A stretch of 12,823 nt of DNA from Nanobdellota archaeon (lineage in GTDB: Archaea; Nanobdellota; Nanobdellia; Woesearchaeales; JAHJBD01). The stretch covers positions 1 through 12,823 of the forward strand of contig JAHJBD010000032.1 in the NCBI GenBank assembly GCA_018813725.1, in the 5' to 3' direction. Positions 5,983 to 11,839 of the stretch are shown piece by piece; the first letter of the stretch is position 1, and every line of letters starts with the position of its first letter. The notes below the pieces were generated by a model, which was given only the letters and a program-made list of their open reading frames with translations, did not search any database and was not told where the DNA came from. A program made the position numbers and the translations under genes.

Positions 5983-7986
5983 TCATATTTTACTGATAAA
6001 TCCCCTGCGCGGCTCAAACAGGTCGCCAGAACGCTTAAGTTTTTGGATGATCTCCTCAACCTTTTCCTCTTCAACACCTTTCTCTTTTGCAGCTGCCACA
6101 ATATCATCAATAGGGATGGTCTTGCCTATCTTGGTTTCAAGTTCAGTGATGATCTGCTTTATGGTCACTATATGGCTTCTTTGCGAAGCTGAAATCCCTG
6201 TGGATATACGGTCGATGTCAATCTTGCCGGTCTCTGGGTCAAGTCCGACCTGGATCAAACAAAAGTTTACAAGGTCTATAGCCATCTTTGCATCCTTTTT
6301 GGTCACTTTATCAGAAAGCCTTACTCTGGCAGATGCTTCTGATAATCTTACAAGGGCTTCCAGCTGTCTTGCAGAGATAGGCACAGATTTTATGCCTCCT
6401 TCACCCTGGCCTTTGGTCCTCATCATTATATAATACTCTTTTATCTCTTTGATCGCATCATCAGTAAGCTCAGGCGAGGTTCTCTTTGCATATGCCACAA
6501 ATTTTCTTAGAAGTTCAGTTGATACTGGCGGCTCTTCTGACATAGGGTCTTTATGCAATCCTAGGATATGTGATGCCAGCTTCTCATCCTTTATAGCATC
6601 AGGAAGATCTTTGATAGGGAATATTAGGTCAAACCTGTTGATAAGTGTTGGTGGCAAGTCTATCTGCTCACCTACTATTGCATATGGATCAAACCTGCCA
6701 AACTTAGGATTTGCAGCTGCAAGTACTGTTGTTCTTGCTATCATGGTTGCCTGGATGTTTGCTTTTGAGATGCTGACTGTCTGGTTCTCCATGGCTTCGT
6801 GCATCGCAGCCCGGTCTTCTGGTCCGATCTTGTCCATCTCGTCTATACAGCAAATACCATTGGATGCTAAGACCATGGCTCCTGCTTCTAGTGACCAGCC
6901 TTTCAAAAATTCGTCTTTGACAACTGAAGCAGTCAATCCTGCAGCTGAAACCCCTTTACCAGAGACATACCTTGCCTTTGGCGCTATCCTTGCCATCCTT
7001 TTTATCAATGCAGATTTACCTGCGCCAGGATCTCCGACAAGCAGGATGTGGATGTCTCCTCTGCTTCTAACTCCATCTTTTCTCATCTTTTGAGAACCGC
7101 CCATCAGTTGAAGTACCAATGCTTCTTTTATCCTTTCATGGCCATAAATTGAAGGTGCGATTGAAGCTGCCATCTTTTGGTAGACTTCAGGGTCACGAGC
7201 TAACTCTTTGATAAGCTCTTCTTCTTCTTCAGATATGTCTAGCTGTAGAAAATTTTCTTCTTTTGGTTCAACATGGTTTGCTTCGATCAGCAGATCAAAT
7301 CTTGTTGATTTTGCTCCTGTCCGTAATATGATAGGTACTTCTTTGATCACGCCGATAATGCCTATCTTTGAGCCTGGACTGGTCTTTTTCTCGCTGAGCG
7401 GGCTTACTAGATCATCTTTAAGGAAAATATTCATCCTTTTTGGCTGTTCCCCTCCTTCAAGATCTTCAGCAGCCTCTTCTAAAACTATGCCTTGAGCATC
7501 AACAAGCTCTTTGCTTACCAACCTGAATTTGCCTTTCCTGCCGCAACCGCACCTGGATGGTTCTTTGAATGCGCTGTCTAGCTGGAGAACATTGATTATG
7601 TTGCCGCATGAAGGGCACTCAAATTTTGCTGAGGTCACTTGCGGCCTGACATCTGACTTCTGCCTTACTACCCCATCAATAGAAAAAAGCCTGTTGATAT
7701 GCGAACTTCTTATGTTTCTTATCATGATGCTCTGTGCTTCTGGCAGGTTCTTGATCCTGACTTTAAACCCCTGTACATCAAAATGCTCAAGCGCAAGCTC
7801 ACACGCTTTTATGGTCTCTTCTGGCTGGTCGAGCAGAAGCCCAGCCAGTTCCGGATTAAATTTTGAAAGGGCTGAGAAATCAATAACAATATACTTTAAC
7901 CCTTTTTGGTTGGCTTTTAGCAAGTCTTCTAAATAATTGGATTCTACAAACTCAATAAATTGTTTTATCTGCTCATCTGCTTCCAT
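5983..7986 (-). CDS. mcm: Replicative DNA helicase MCM
   Basis: A 667-residue minichromosome maintenance helicase, the hexameric 3'-5' helicase that unwinds the archaeal replication fork; intein-free and of normal length. The N-terminal region (1-240) holds the helical A domain, an OB fold and a zinc site (C124, C127, C146, C148). The AAA+ core has Walker A GDPGAGKS (318-325), Walker B CIDEMDK (380-386), sensor 1 AAANPKFG (423-430), an arginine-finger segment LINRFDLIF (448-456) and sensor 2 around SARQLEALVRLSEASARVR (538-556). A winged helix occupies about 600-667. The arginine-finger segment has Asn450 where most archaeal MCMs have Ser; the arginine itself is kept. The start ATG is 9 nt after the TBP stop with no clear Shine-Dalgarno, so mcm is probably co-transcribed with tbp and may depend on coupling. 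Confidence 0.98.
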   Translation of the reverse strand: MEADEQIKQFIEFVESNYLEDLLKANQKGLKYIVIDFSALSKFNPELAGLLLDQPEETIKACELALEHFDVQGFKVRIKNLPEAQSIMIRNIRSSHINRLFSIDGVVRQKSDVRPQVTSAKFECPSCGNIINVLQLDSAFKEPSRCGCGRKGKFRLVSKELVDAQGIVLEEAAEDLEGGEQPKRMNIFLKDDLVSPLSEKKTSPGSKIGIIGVIKEVPIILRTGAKSTRFDLLIEANHVEPKEENFLQLDISEEEEELIKELARDPEVYQKMAASIAPSIYGHERIKEALVLQLMGGSQKMRKDGVRSRGDIHILLVGDPGAGKSALIKRMARIAPKARYVSGKGVSAAGLTASVVKDEFLKGWSLEAGAMVLASNGICCIDEMDKIGPEDRAAMHEAMENQTVSISKANIQATMIARTTVLAAANPKFGRFDPYAIVGEQIDLPPTLINRFDLIFPIKDLPDAIKDEKLASHILGLHKDPMSEEPPVSTELLRKFVAYAKRTSPELTDDAIKEIKEYYIMMRTKGQGEGGIKSVPISARQLEALVRLSEASARVRLSDKVTKKDAKMAIDLVNFCLIQVGLDPETGKIDIDRISTGISASQRSHIVTIKQIITELETKIGKTIPIDDIVAAAKEKGVEEEKVEEIIQKLKRSGDLFEPRRGFISKI

Positions 7987-7995
7987 TTGAAGAAC

Positions 7996-8547
7996 TTATT
8001 TTATCTTTTTTAAGTTAACTATCAGCTTGTCGACTGCTATATGAACCTCTTCTTCACTTTTGGTTCCTGTGCATACAATCTTCCCATTGCTGAACAAAAG
8101 GAAGGTTGCTTTTGCTTCAGGTAACTTGTAAACCAATCCAGGGAACTGTTCTGGCTCGTATTCAGTGTTCTCCAGCTTCATCGCCAAAGTGTTTAAGTTT
8201 AAGTCCATACCTATTGAACCAGAAGCGACAATATTCTGGATTATGATCACTGGCTTGACTGTAATCTTGATCTTTATCTTTTCAAGGCTCTTGATGATCT
8301 TTTTGATTGATTCTTCAACCTTGTCCATGCTTCTTGCTCCAGTGCAAACCACCTTTCCAGAGCTGAATATAAGGGCAGAGGTCTTTGGGTCTTTTATCCT
8401 TATGACTAGTCCAGGAAATTGTTCTGGATTATATTCTGTGTTGGATAATGTTGCTGCCATCTTTTCTAATGGTATGTCGTGCTCAAGAGAAGTCGAAACT
8501 ACAATGTTGACTACTTTGATATCTCTCTTAGCCTCCTTTTTGATCAT
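7996..8547 (-). CDS. tbp: TATA-binding protein (TBP)
   Basis: A 183-residue general transcription factor that bends TATA boxes and recruits TFB and RNA polymerase. It shows the expected two direct repeats. Repeat 1 has NTEYNPEQFPGL (36-47) and LIFSSGKVVCTGA (59-71). Repeat 2 has NTEYEPEQFPGL (127-138) and LLFSNGKIVCTGT (150-162). The four phenylalanines at the DNA-kinking positions (F44, F61, F135, F152) are present. There is no acidic C-terminal tail as seen in some euryarchaeal TBPs; the protein ends basic (NLKKIK). A GGGGGTG ribosome-binding-site-like stretch lies 4 nt before the ATG. It heads a probable tbp-mcm-RPA unit. The assignment is firm. Confidence 0.98.
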   Translation of the reverse strand: MIKKEAKRDIKVVNIVVSTSLEHDIPLEKMAATLSNTEYNPEQFPGLVIRIKDPKTSALIFSSGKVVCTGARSMDKVEESIKKIIKSLEKIKIKITVKPVIIIQNIVASGSIGMDLNLNTLAMKLENTEYEPEQFPGLVYKLPEAKATFLLFSNGKIVCTGTKSEEEVHIAVDKLIVNLKKIK

Positions 8548-8551
8548 TTTA

Positions 8552-8558
8552 CACCCCC
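8552..8558 (-). promoter_or_regulatory. Shine-Dalgarno of tbp
   Basis: GGGGGTG followed by TAAA and the ATG. It matches the GGTG core of the archaeal anti-Shine-Dalgarno and supports the start at 8547. Confidence 0.55.
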
Positions 8559-8560
8559 AT

Positions 8561-8573
8561 GCCTTTAAAAGGC
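8561..8573. repeat. Short near-perfect palindrome in the tbp promoter
   Basis: GCCTTT-A-AAAGGC has six-base arms around a single central base. It sits between the tandem TATA boxes and the tbp ribosome binding site, over the predicted transcription start of the distal promoter, where a bound protein could block initiation. Confidence 0.5.
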
Positions 8574-8591
8574 TTTATAAGGCTTTATAAA
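8574..8591 (-). promoter_or_regulatory. Tandem TATA boxes before tbp (10-bp direct repeat)
   Basis: The + strand decamer GGCTTTATAA is repeated head-to-tail at 8571-8580 and 8581-8590, so the minus strand carries two TTATAAA boxes one helical turn apart. The proximal box would start transcription about 3 nt before the tbp ATG (nearly leaderless). The distal box would give a leader of about 14 nt that includes the GGGGGTG site. Two more TATA-like octamers lie further upstream: ATTTAAAT (8603-8610) and TTTATAAA (8618-8625). Confidence 0.55.
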
Positions 8592-8645
8592 TGAATACTA
8601 CTATTTAAATGTGTTGGTTTATAAACAGAATATCTGCAATCCTAA

Positions 8646-10202
8646 CTAAAAATGCCTTAATAGATAATATCTAAATCCTTTCTCAATCGCTTCCATCGAT
8701 GCTTCTAATATGTTTGGTGATACCCCTGCTGTGCCCCACTCATCTTTGCCGTTCCTAAACTCAATATATACACGGACAGAGCTTTCTGCACCCACGTCTT
8801 CAGCTATCATTACCTTATAATTTATCAGCTTGACTTCTTCTATGAACTTGTAGTTTGTGGCTATCATCTTTTTTAAGGATTTGAACGCTGCATCGACAGG
8901 GCCGCCTTGCACAGGCGCTACCACTTCTCTATCTTTGCCGTCTACTTTCCCAATTATCACACACTCTGAAAACTCGCCATTTCTCACTTCAGACATGATC
9001 TTCCAGCTGGTAACTGAGAAAATTTTGCCAATACTTCCAAAAAATTCTTGTGTGAGCAGGAATTGTTCAGCAGGTAAAGTGCCTATATCATAGCCTTTTT
9101 TCTCCATCAATTCTACTTTCTTTAACATATCGTCTACTTTAGGATTATTCTTTTCTACCTTGAATCCGAATTTTTTCACGACTTCTACAATATTTGCCTT
9201 TCCTGATAAGTCTGATAGCACAATCTCTCTTTTATTTCCAACAAGGTTTGGGTCGATGTGTTCGTATGAAGCCCCTTTCATCACTGCATCAACATGCACT
9301 CCGCCTTTATGGGAAAACGCGTTTTTCCCAACATATGGCTGGTGAACATCAGGTTTGAGGTTTGCTAATGTGTATATCATCTTGCTAAGCTTGGTAAGGT
9401 TCTGCAGCTTTATATTAGGCAGATCATAACCTTTTTTTAGCATCAATGCAGGTATTAACGTGCAGAGGTTAGCATTTCCAACCCTTTCGCCTAAACCATT
9501 GATAGTGCCATGTACATGGTCGCAGCCTAATTCTACTGCCGCAAGAGTATTTGCATTAGCAAAACCAGAATCATTGTGCATGTGCACTCCAAGCTTCACG
9601 CTATACTTATTTTTGTCAATAAACGTTTTTACCAAATCCACTATCTCAGAGACCTCACTTGGTATTGAACCGCCATTAGTATCACATAGAACAACTGTCT
9701 GTGCACCGGCTTTTACAGCAGCCCTGAGACAGGACAATGCATATTCATCATTGTCTTTGTATCCGTCAAAGAAGTGCTCTAGGTCATATATGACTGCCAG
9801 CCCTTTTTCCTTTAGAAAAGATACTGTGTCAGCTATAGCTTCGAGATTTTCTTCTGGTTTTATATTGAGCTGTTTTTCAACATGTCCAAGCCATGTCTTT
9901 CCAAAGATACACGCAACTTTTGCTTTGCTTTCTAGTAGGGCCTTTAGCAGAGGGTCATCATGTGCAGTCATGTTTTTTCGTCTGGTAGACCCAAACGCAA
10001 CAATCTTTGAATTCTTTAGCTTTAATTTTAACACTTCCTTAAAGCATTCTATGTCTTTTGGATTCGAGCCTGGCCAGCCAAGTTCAATATAATCTACGCC
10101 AAAATCATCCAGCGCCCTTACTAGCTCTATCTTATCCCGTACGCTCAGATTTACTTCTGAGCTTTGGGTTCCGTCCCGCAATGTTGTATCAAATATCTCC
10201 AT
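8646..10202 (-). CDS. cimA: (R)-citramalate synthase, CimA type
   Basis: A 518-residue member of the DRE-TIM metallolyase group. Citramalate synthase condenses pyruvate with acetyl-CoA to (R)-citramalate, the first step of the threonine-independent route to isoleucine. The TIM barrel starts FDTTLRDGTQ (R9, D10), followed by IELGWPGSNPKD (39-50), the CimA-like YDLEHFFDGYK (139-149), the metal site HMHN (H207, H209, N210), and NGLGERVGN (235-243). The SHKGGVHVDAV segment (297-307) and a C-terminal allosteric-type domain (about 400-518) follow. The LGWPGSNPKD and EHFFDGYK signatures fit the bacterial-type CimA family (TIGR00977) better than 2-isopropylmalate or homocitrate synthase, though substrate choice is not proven. 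GGTGAT lies 5 nt before the ATG. No leu/ilv gene is nearby. It is divergent from a TrmB-type regulator. Confidence 0.9.
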   Translation of the reverse strand: MEIFDTTLRDGTQSSEVNLSVRDKIELVRALDDFGVDYIELGWPGSNPKDIECFKEVLKLKLKNSKIVAFGSTRRKNMTAHDDPLLKALLESKAKVACIFGKTWLGHVEKQLNIKPEENLEAIADTVSFLKEKGLAVIYDLEHFFDGYKDNDEYALSCLRAAVKAGAQTVVLCDTNGGSIPSEVSEIVDLVKTFIDKNKYSVKLGVHMHNDSGFANANTLAAVELGCDHVHGTINGLGERVGNANLCTLIPALMLKKGYDLPNIKLQNLTKLSKMIYTLANLKPDVHQPYVGKNAFSHKGGVHVDAVMKGASYEHIDPNLVGNKREIVLSDLSGKANIVEVVKKFGFKVEKNNPKVDDMLKKVELMEKKGYDIGTLPAEQFLLTQEFFGSIGKIFSVTSWKIMSEVRNGEFSECVIIGKVDGKDREVVAPVQGGPVDAAFKSLKKMIATNYKFIEEVKLINYKVMIAEDVGAESSVRVYIEFRNGKDEWGTAGVSPNILEASMEAIEKGFRYYLLRHF

Positions 10203-10207
10203 GGTAT

Positions 10208-10213
10208 ATCACC
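10208..10213 (-). promoter_or_regulatory. Shine-Dalgarno of cimA
   Basis: GGTGAT, a six-base match to the archaeal 16S rRNA 3' end, with a 5-nt spacer (ATACC) before the ATG. It confirms the start at 10202. Confidence 0.7.
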
Positions 10214-10226
10214 AGAAACACTGTAA

Positions 10227-10248
10227 CTCCCTCTTTAAATAAAGGGAG
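10227..10248 (-). promoter_or_regulatory. cimA TATA box inside an interrupted inverted repeat
   Basis: The core is CTTT-AAAT-AAAG, flanked by CTCC and GGAG with two extra bases on one side. On the minus strand this contains TTTATTTAAA, centred about 36-38 nt before the cimA ATG, so the mRNA would start at about the GGTGAT site. A TATA box embedded in a dyad is a natural place for a repressor to act, but only the dyad and the box are directly seen. Confidence 0.5.
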
Positions 10249-10321
10249 CTAGCATATAATGATAATCCCAATAATAACTAGATAAAAGCAGCTACTTAAA
10301 CTTTTTGTATTTGGGTTTCTC

Positions 10322-10340
10322 ATATGCTAAGGAGGCATAT
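10322..10340. repeat. Inverted repeat ATATGC-N7-GCATAT
   Basis: Perfect six-base arms around a seven-base centre (TAAGGAG) in the divergent region between cimA and the TrmB gene. An eight-base reverse-complement partner of its left side (TAGCATAT) occurs at 10250-10257, next to the cimA TATA box, so the motif touches both sides of the region. Candidate operator. Confidence 0.45.
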
Positions 10341-10348
10341 ACTAGTAT
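10339..10348. repeat. Perfect 10-bp palindrome ATACTAGTAT
   Basis: A self-complementary decamer overlapping the end of the ATATGC-N7-GCATAT repeat, about 95 bp before the TrmB-family start. It could be a regulator half-site pair or chance in AT-rich DNA. Confidence 0.4.
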
Positions 10349-10371
10349 TTAAAGTTTAGGGTGCCCTTTAT

Positions 10372-10395
10372 TTTAACTACTTTACAATAGTTAAA
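10372..10395. promoter_or_regulatory. Candidate operator TTTAACTA-N8-TAGTTAAA
   Basis: A perfect inverted repeat with eight-base arms and an eight-base spacer. It ends 11 bp before the predicted TATA box (10407-10414) of the TrmB-family gene, which is a plausible position for a regulator to act on initiation. A half-site-like TAACTA also occurs at 10275-10280 on the cimA side. The obvious candidate ligand is the adjacent TrmB-type protein (autoregulation), which is inference. Confidence 0.5.
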
Positions 10396-10406
10396 TCACG
10401 GAAAGG

Positions 10407-10414
10407 TTTAAAAA
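10407..10414 (+). promoter_or_regulatory. TATA box of the TrmB-family gene
   Basis: TTTAAAAA preceded by the purine-rich GGAAAGG that fits a TFB-recognition element. The predicted transcription start is about 4 nt before the ATG at 10441, leaving the AGGA at 10431-10434 outside the mRNA. Confidence 0.55.
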
Positions 10415-10440
10415 GCTTAAGCAATTTCCTAGGAAGCATA

Positions 10441-11196
10441 ATGCTGATACAAAAAGAATTTTTAATGAAGCTAAAAGACTTTGGCTTGAACAGCTATGAG
10501 TCAAAGATATGGACTGCGCTTTTATCTTTAGGCATGTCAACAGCAGGTGAACTGTCAGATATAGCAAATGTTCCACGTTCAAGAAGCTATGATGTTCTTG
10601 AATCTTTAGTGAAGAAAGGGTTTATCATATCTAAGACAGGTAAGCCAATTACATACATCGCAATCCCACCAGAAGAAGTCATCGAAAGGATGAAGAATAA
10701 GGTCCAGAAAGAAGCAGATTACAGCATGAAGATGATTGAAAGCCTGAAAAGCAATAAATTGATCGAAGAGCTTAAGGCACTACATGTCGAAGGCATAAGC
10801 CTGGTTGATCCAAGTGACTTATCAGGTTCTATAACTGGGAGAGATAATCTATCTGACCATCTTTATTCTATGCTAAAAAAAGCAAAAAAATCAATAACCA
10901 TATTCACAACTGATCTAGAACAAGAGAGAAAATTTCTTGAGCTATTCGGTAAACTTAAGAAAAATCATGTTAGGGTGCAGATCGCAGCTGATAAGAAGGA
11001 TAAGGAATTTTCACAGGTTGCAGAAGTTGGGATAGCTCAGCAAAGGGCAAGGTTCTATGTTGTAGACGGCAAAGATGTGCTTTTTATGCTGCTTGATGAT
11101 AAAGAGGTCCATCCAAACTATGATACCGGCATATGGGTAAACTCTTCATTCTTTGGTTCTGTATTAGAGATGCTTTTTAAGACAGCTCAAAAATAG
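10441..11196 (+). CDS. TrmB-family transcriptional regulator
   Basis: A 251-residue regulator. Residues about 8-75 form a TrmB-type winged helix-turn-helix: LKDFGLNSYESKIWTALL (11-28), the recognition-helix hallmark VPRSRSYDVLESLVKKGFI (44-62), and a wing ending PITYIAIPPEEV (69-80). A charged helix (about 80-112) that could mediate dimerisation follows. Residues about 118-250 are a phospholipase-D-like regulatory domain without an HKD motif (SITIFTTDLE, VRVQIAADKKD, RARFYVVDGKDVLFMLLDD, GIWVNSSFFGSVLEML). It lacks the long sugar-binding extension of full-size TrmB proteins, so sugar sensing cannot be assumed. An internal ATG at 10465 is possible but would trim the N-terminus. It is divergent from cimA across a dyad-rich region, suggesting control of itself and perhaps of cimA. 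The ligand is unknown. Confidence 0.88.
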   Translation: MLIQKEFLMKLKDFGLNSYESKIWTALLSLGMSTAGELSDIANVPRSRSYDVLESLVKKGFIISKTGKPITYIAIPPEEVIERMKNKVQKEADYSMKMIESLKSNKLIEELKALHVEGISLVDPSDLSGSITGRDNLSDHLYSMLKKAKKSITIFTTDLEQERKFLELFGKLKKNHVRVQIAADKKDKEFSQVAEVGIAQQRARFYVVDGKDVLFMLLDDKEVHPNYDTGIWVNSSFFGSVLEMLFKTAQK

Positions 11197-11206
11197 GACC
11201 ACAACA

Positions 11207-11214
11207 TTTATATA
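11207..11214 (+). promoter_or_regulatory. TATA box of the 66-residue membrane protein gene
   Basis: TTTATATA in the 55-nt gap after the TrmB-family gene. The predicted start gives a leader of about 15 nt that contains the GAGGTGG ribosome binding site, so this gene probably has its own promoter. Confidence 0.55.
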
Positions 11215-11240
11215 TCACTTTCTTTATTAATTATCAAAAA

Positions 11241-11247
11241 GAGGTGG
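11241..11247 (+). promoter_or_regulatory. Strong Shine-Dalgarno of the 66-residue gene
   Basis: GAGGTGG with a 4-nt spacer (TCAA) to the ATG at 11252. It is the best ribosome binding site in the window and the main evidence that this short gene is real. Confidence 0.7.
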
Positions 11248-11251
11248 TCAA

Positions 11252-11452
11252 ATGGTATTATTAGGTGTCAGTGAAGTTACTCTTGCAGTTATTCTAGGTA
11301 CATTGCTTGCTATAGTCTATGCTCTTAGGGTGCTTGTCTTGATGGAGAGAAGGATAGCAAGGATTGAAGGGCATATAGAGAATGTTGTCGCAAAGATAAT
11401 GAAGGAAGAGCTCAAGATCGAGAAATTAGAGAAGTCTAAGAAGCGAAGATAA
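11252..11452 (+). CDS. Small single-pass membrane protein with basic coiled-coil tail
   Basis: A 66-residue protein I cannot assign to a named family. Residues about 7-31 form one hydrophobic segment (VSEVTLAVILGTLLAIVYALRV). They are followed by a highly charged helix (about 32-66) with heptad-like spacing, MERRIARIEGHIENVVAKI and then a Lys/Glu-rich end KSKKRR. Positive charges follow the membrane segment, so the tail should be cytoplasmic. Its own TATA box and the strong GAGGTGG ribosome binding site argue that it is expressed, probably well. The stop codon directly abuts the stop of the convergent hjc gene. It could be a membrane anchor or scaffold that oligomerises through the tail. That is a structural guess only. 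Confidence 0.75.
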   Translation: MVLLGVSEVTLAVILGTLLAIVYALRVLVLMERRIARIEGHIENVVAKIMKEELKIEKLEKSKKRR

Positions 11453-11839
11453 TCATCGGATAAGCTCTTCAAACAATAGCCCTTTGGCCTCAGCAAGCTC
11501 GACAGAAGCCATATAGCTATTTTCACTTTTTTTCATATCTTCTAAAGACATGAACAGCCAGTCTTTCCTGTCAAATCTCAAAGCGATCCATGGTTCTGCC
11601 CCAAACATCTCAGAAAATTCTTTCAATTGGTTGACCTCATCATTAGATAAATATTTTTTAGGGTCTTTGCTGGTCTTTGCTTCTATAGCAAGCCGCCTTA
11701 TCTTATTGCTTGCGATAACATCACAAGCAGGGTATCTCGAAGAACCAGAGCCGGCTACCCTATGAGCAGCCCAATTATTCTTCCAGAACAAATGTATGAG
11801 TTCACGTTCTGCATTTGTCCCTTTATTTTTTCTGTTCAT
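11453..11839 (-). CDS. hjc: Archaeal Holliday junction resolvase Hjc
   Basis: A 128-residue structure-specific nuclease that cuts four-way DNA junctions as a dimer during recombinational repair and fork restart. The type II restriction-like active site is visible: KGTNAERELIHLF (E11, R12), AGSGSSRYPACDVIA (D40) and LAIEAKTSKD (E53, K55), matching the Glu, Asp, Glu-x-Lys set of characterised Hjc enzymes. PWIALRFDRKDWLFM (83-97) is the conserved core strand pair. Length is normal. The ATG overlaps the RNase Z stop as ATGA (11836-11839) and no independent promoter or Shine-Dalgarno is apparent, so expression probably depends on the upstream gene. The stop codon abuts the stop of the small membrane protein gene. 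The assignment is firm. Confidence 0.95.
   Translation of the reverse strand: MNRKNKGTNAERELIHLFWKNNWAAHRVAGSGSSRYPACDVIASNKIRRLAIEAKTSKDPKKYLSNDEVNQLKEFSEMFGAEPWIALRFDRKDWLFMSLEDMKKSENSYMASVELAEAKGLLFEELIR
11527..11533 (+). terminator. Candidate oligo-T terminator for the 66-residue gene
   Basis: Seven T on the + strand, 74 nt past the stop, inside the convergent hjc gene. It parallels the T7 run located 51 nt past DP2. It could simply reflect lysine codons of hjc on the other strand. Confidence 0.3.

Noticed and set aside
5870..6433. A 187-codon open frame on the + strand
   Set aside because: It lies antisense across the end of mcm and the RPA-like gene, has no ribosome binding site or TATA box, and its translation is Ser/Phe-rich without family features, as expected for a shadow frame.
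6449..7093. A 214-codon open frame on the + strand
   Set aside because: Antisense to the AAA+ core of mcm, which is an unmistakable gene; the composition is typical of reverse-strand noise.
8548..8645. tRNA or small RNA gene between tbp and cimA
   Set aside because: No cloverleaf, no TTC-type T-loop sequence; the AT-rich TATA-like boxes explain the region better.
9460..10092. A 210-codon open frame on the + strand
   Set aside because: Antisense to the TIM barrel of cimA; no promoter, no recognisable motif.
10203..10440. Replication origin in the dyad-rich gap, given nearby replication genes
   Set aside because: No orc1/cdc6 gene in the window and no repeated origin-recognition-box motif; the dyads sit at the two promoters and fit operators better.
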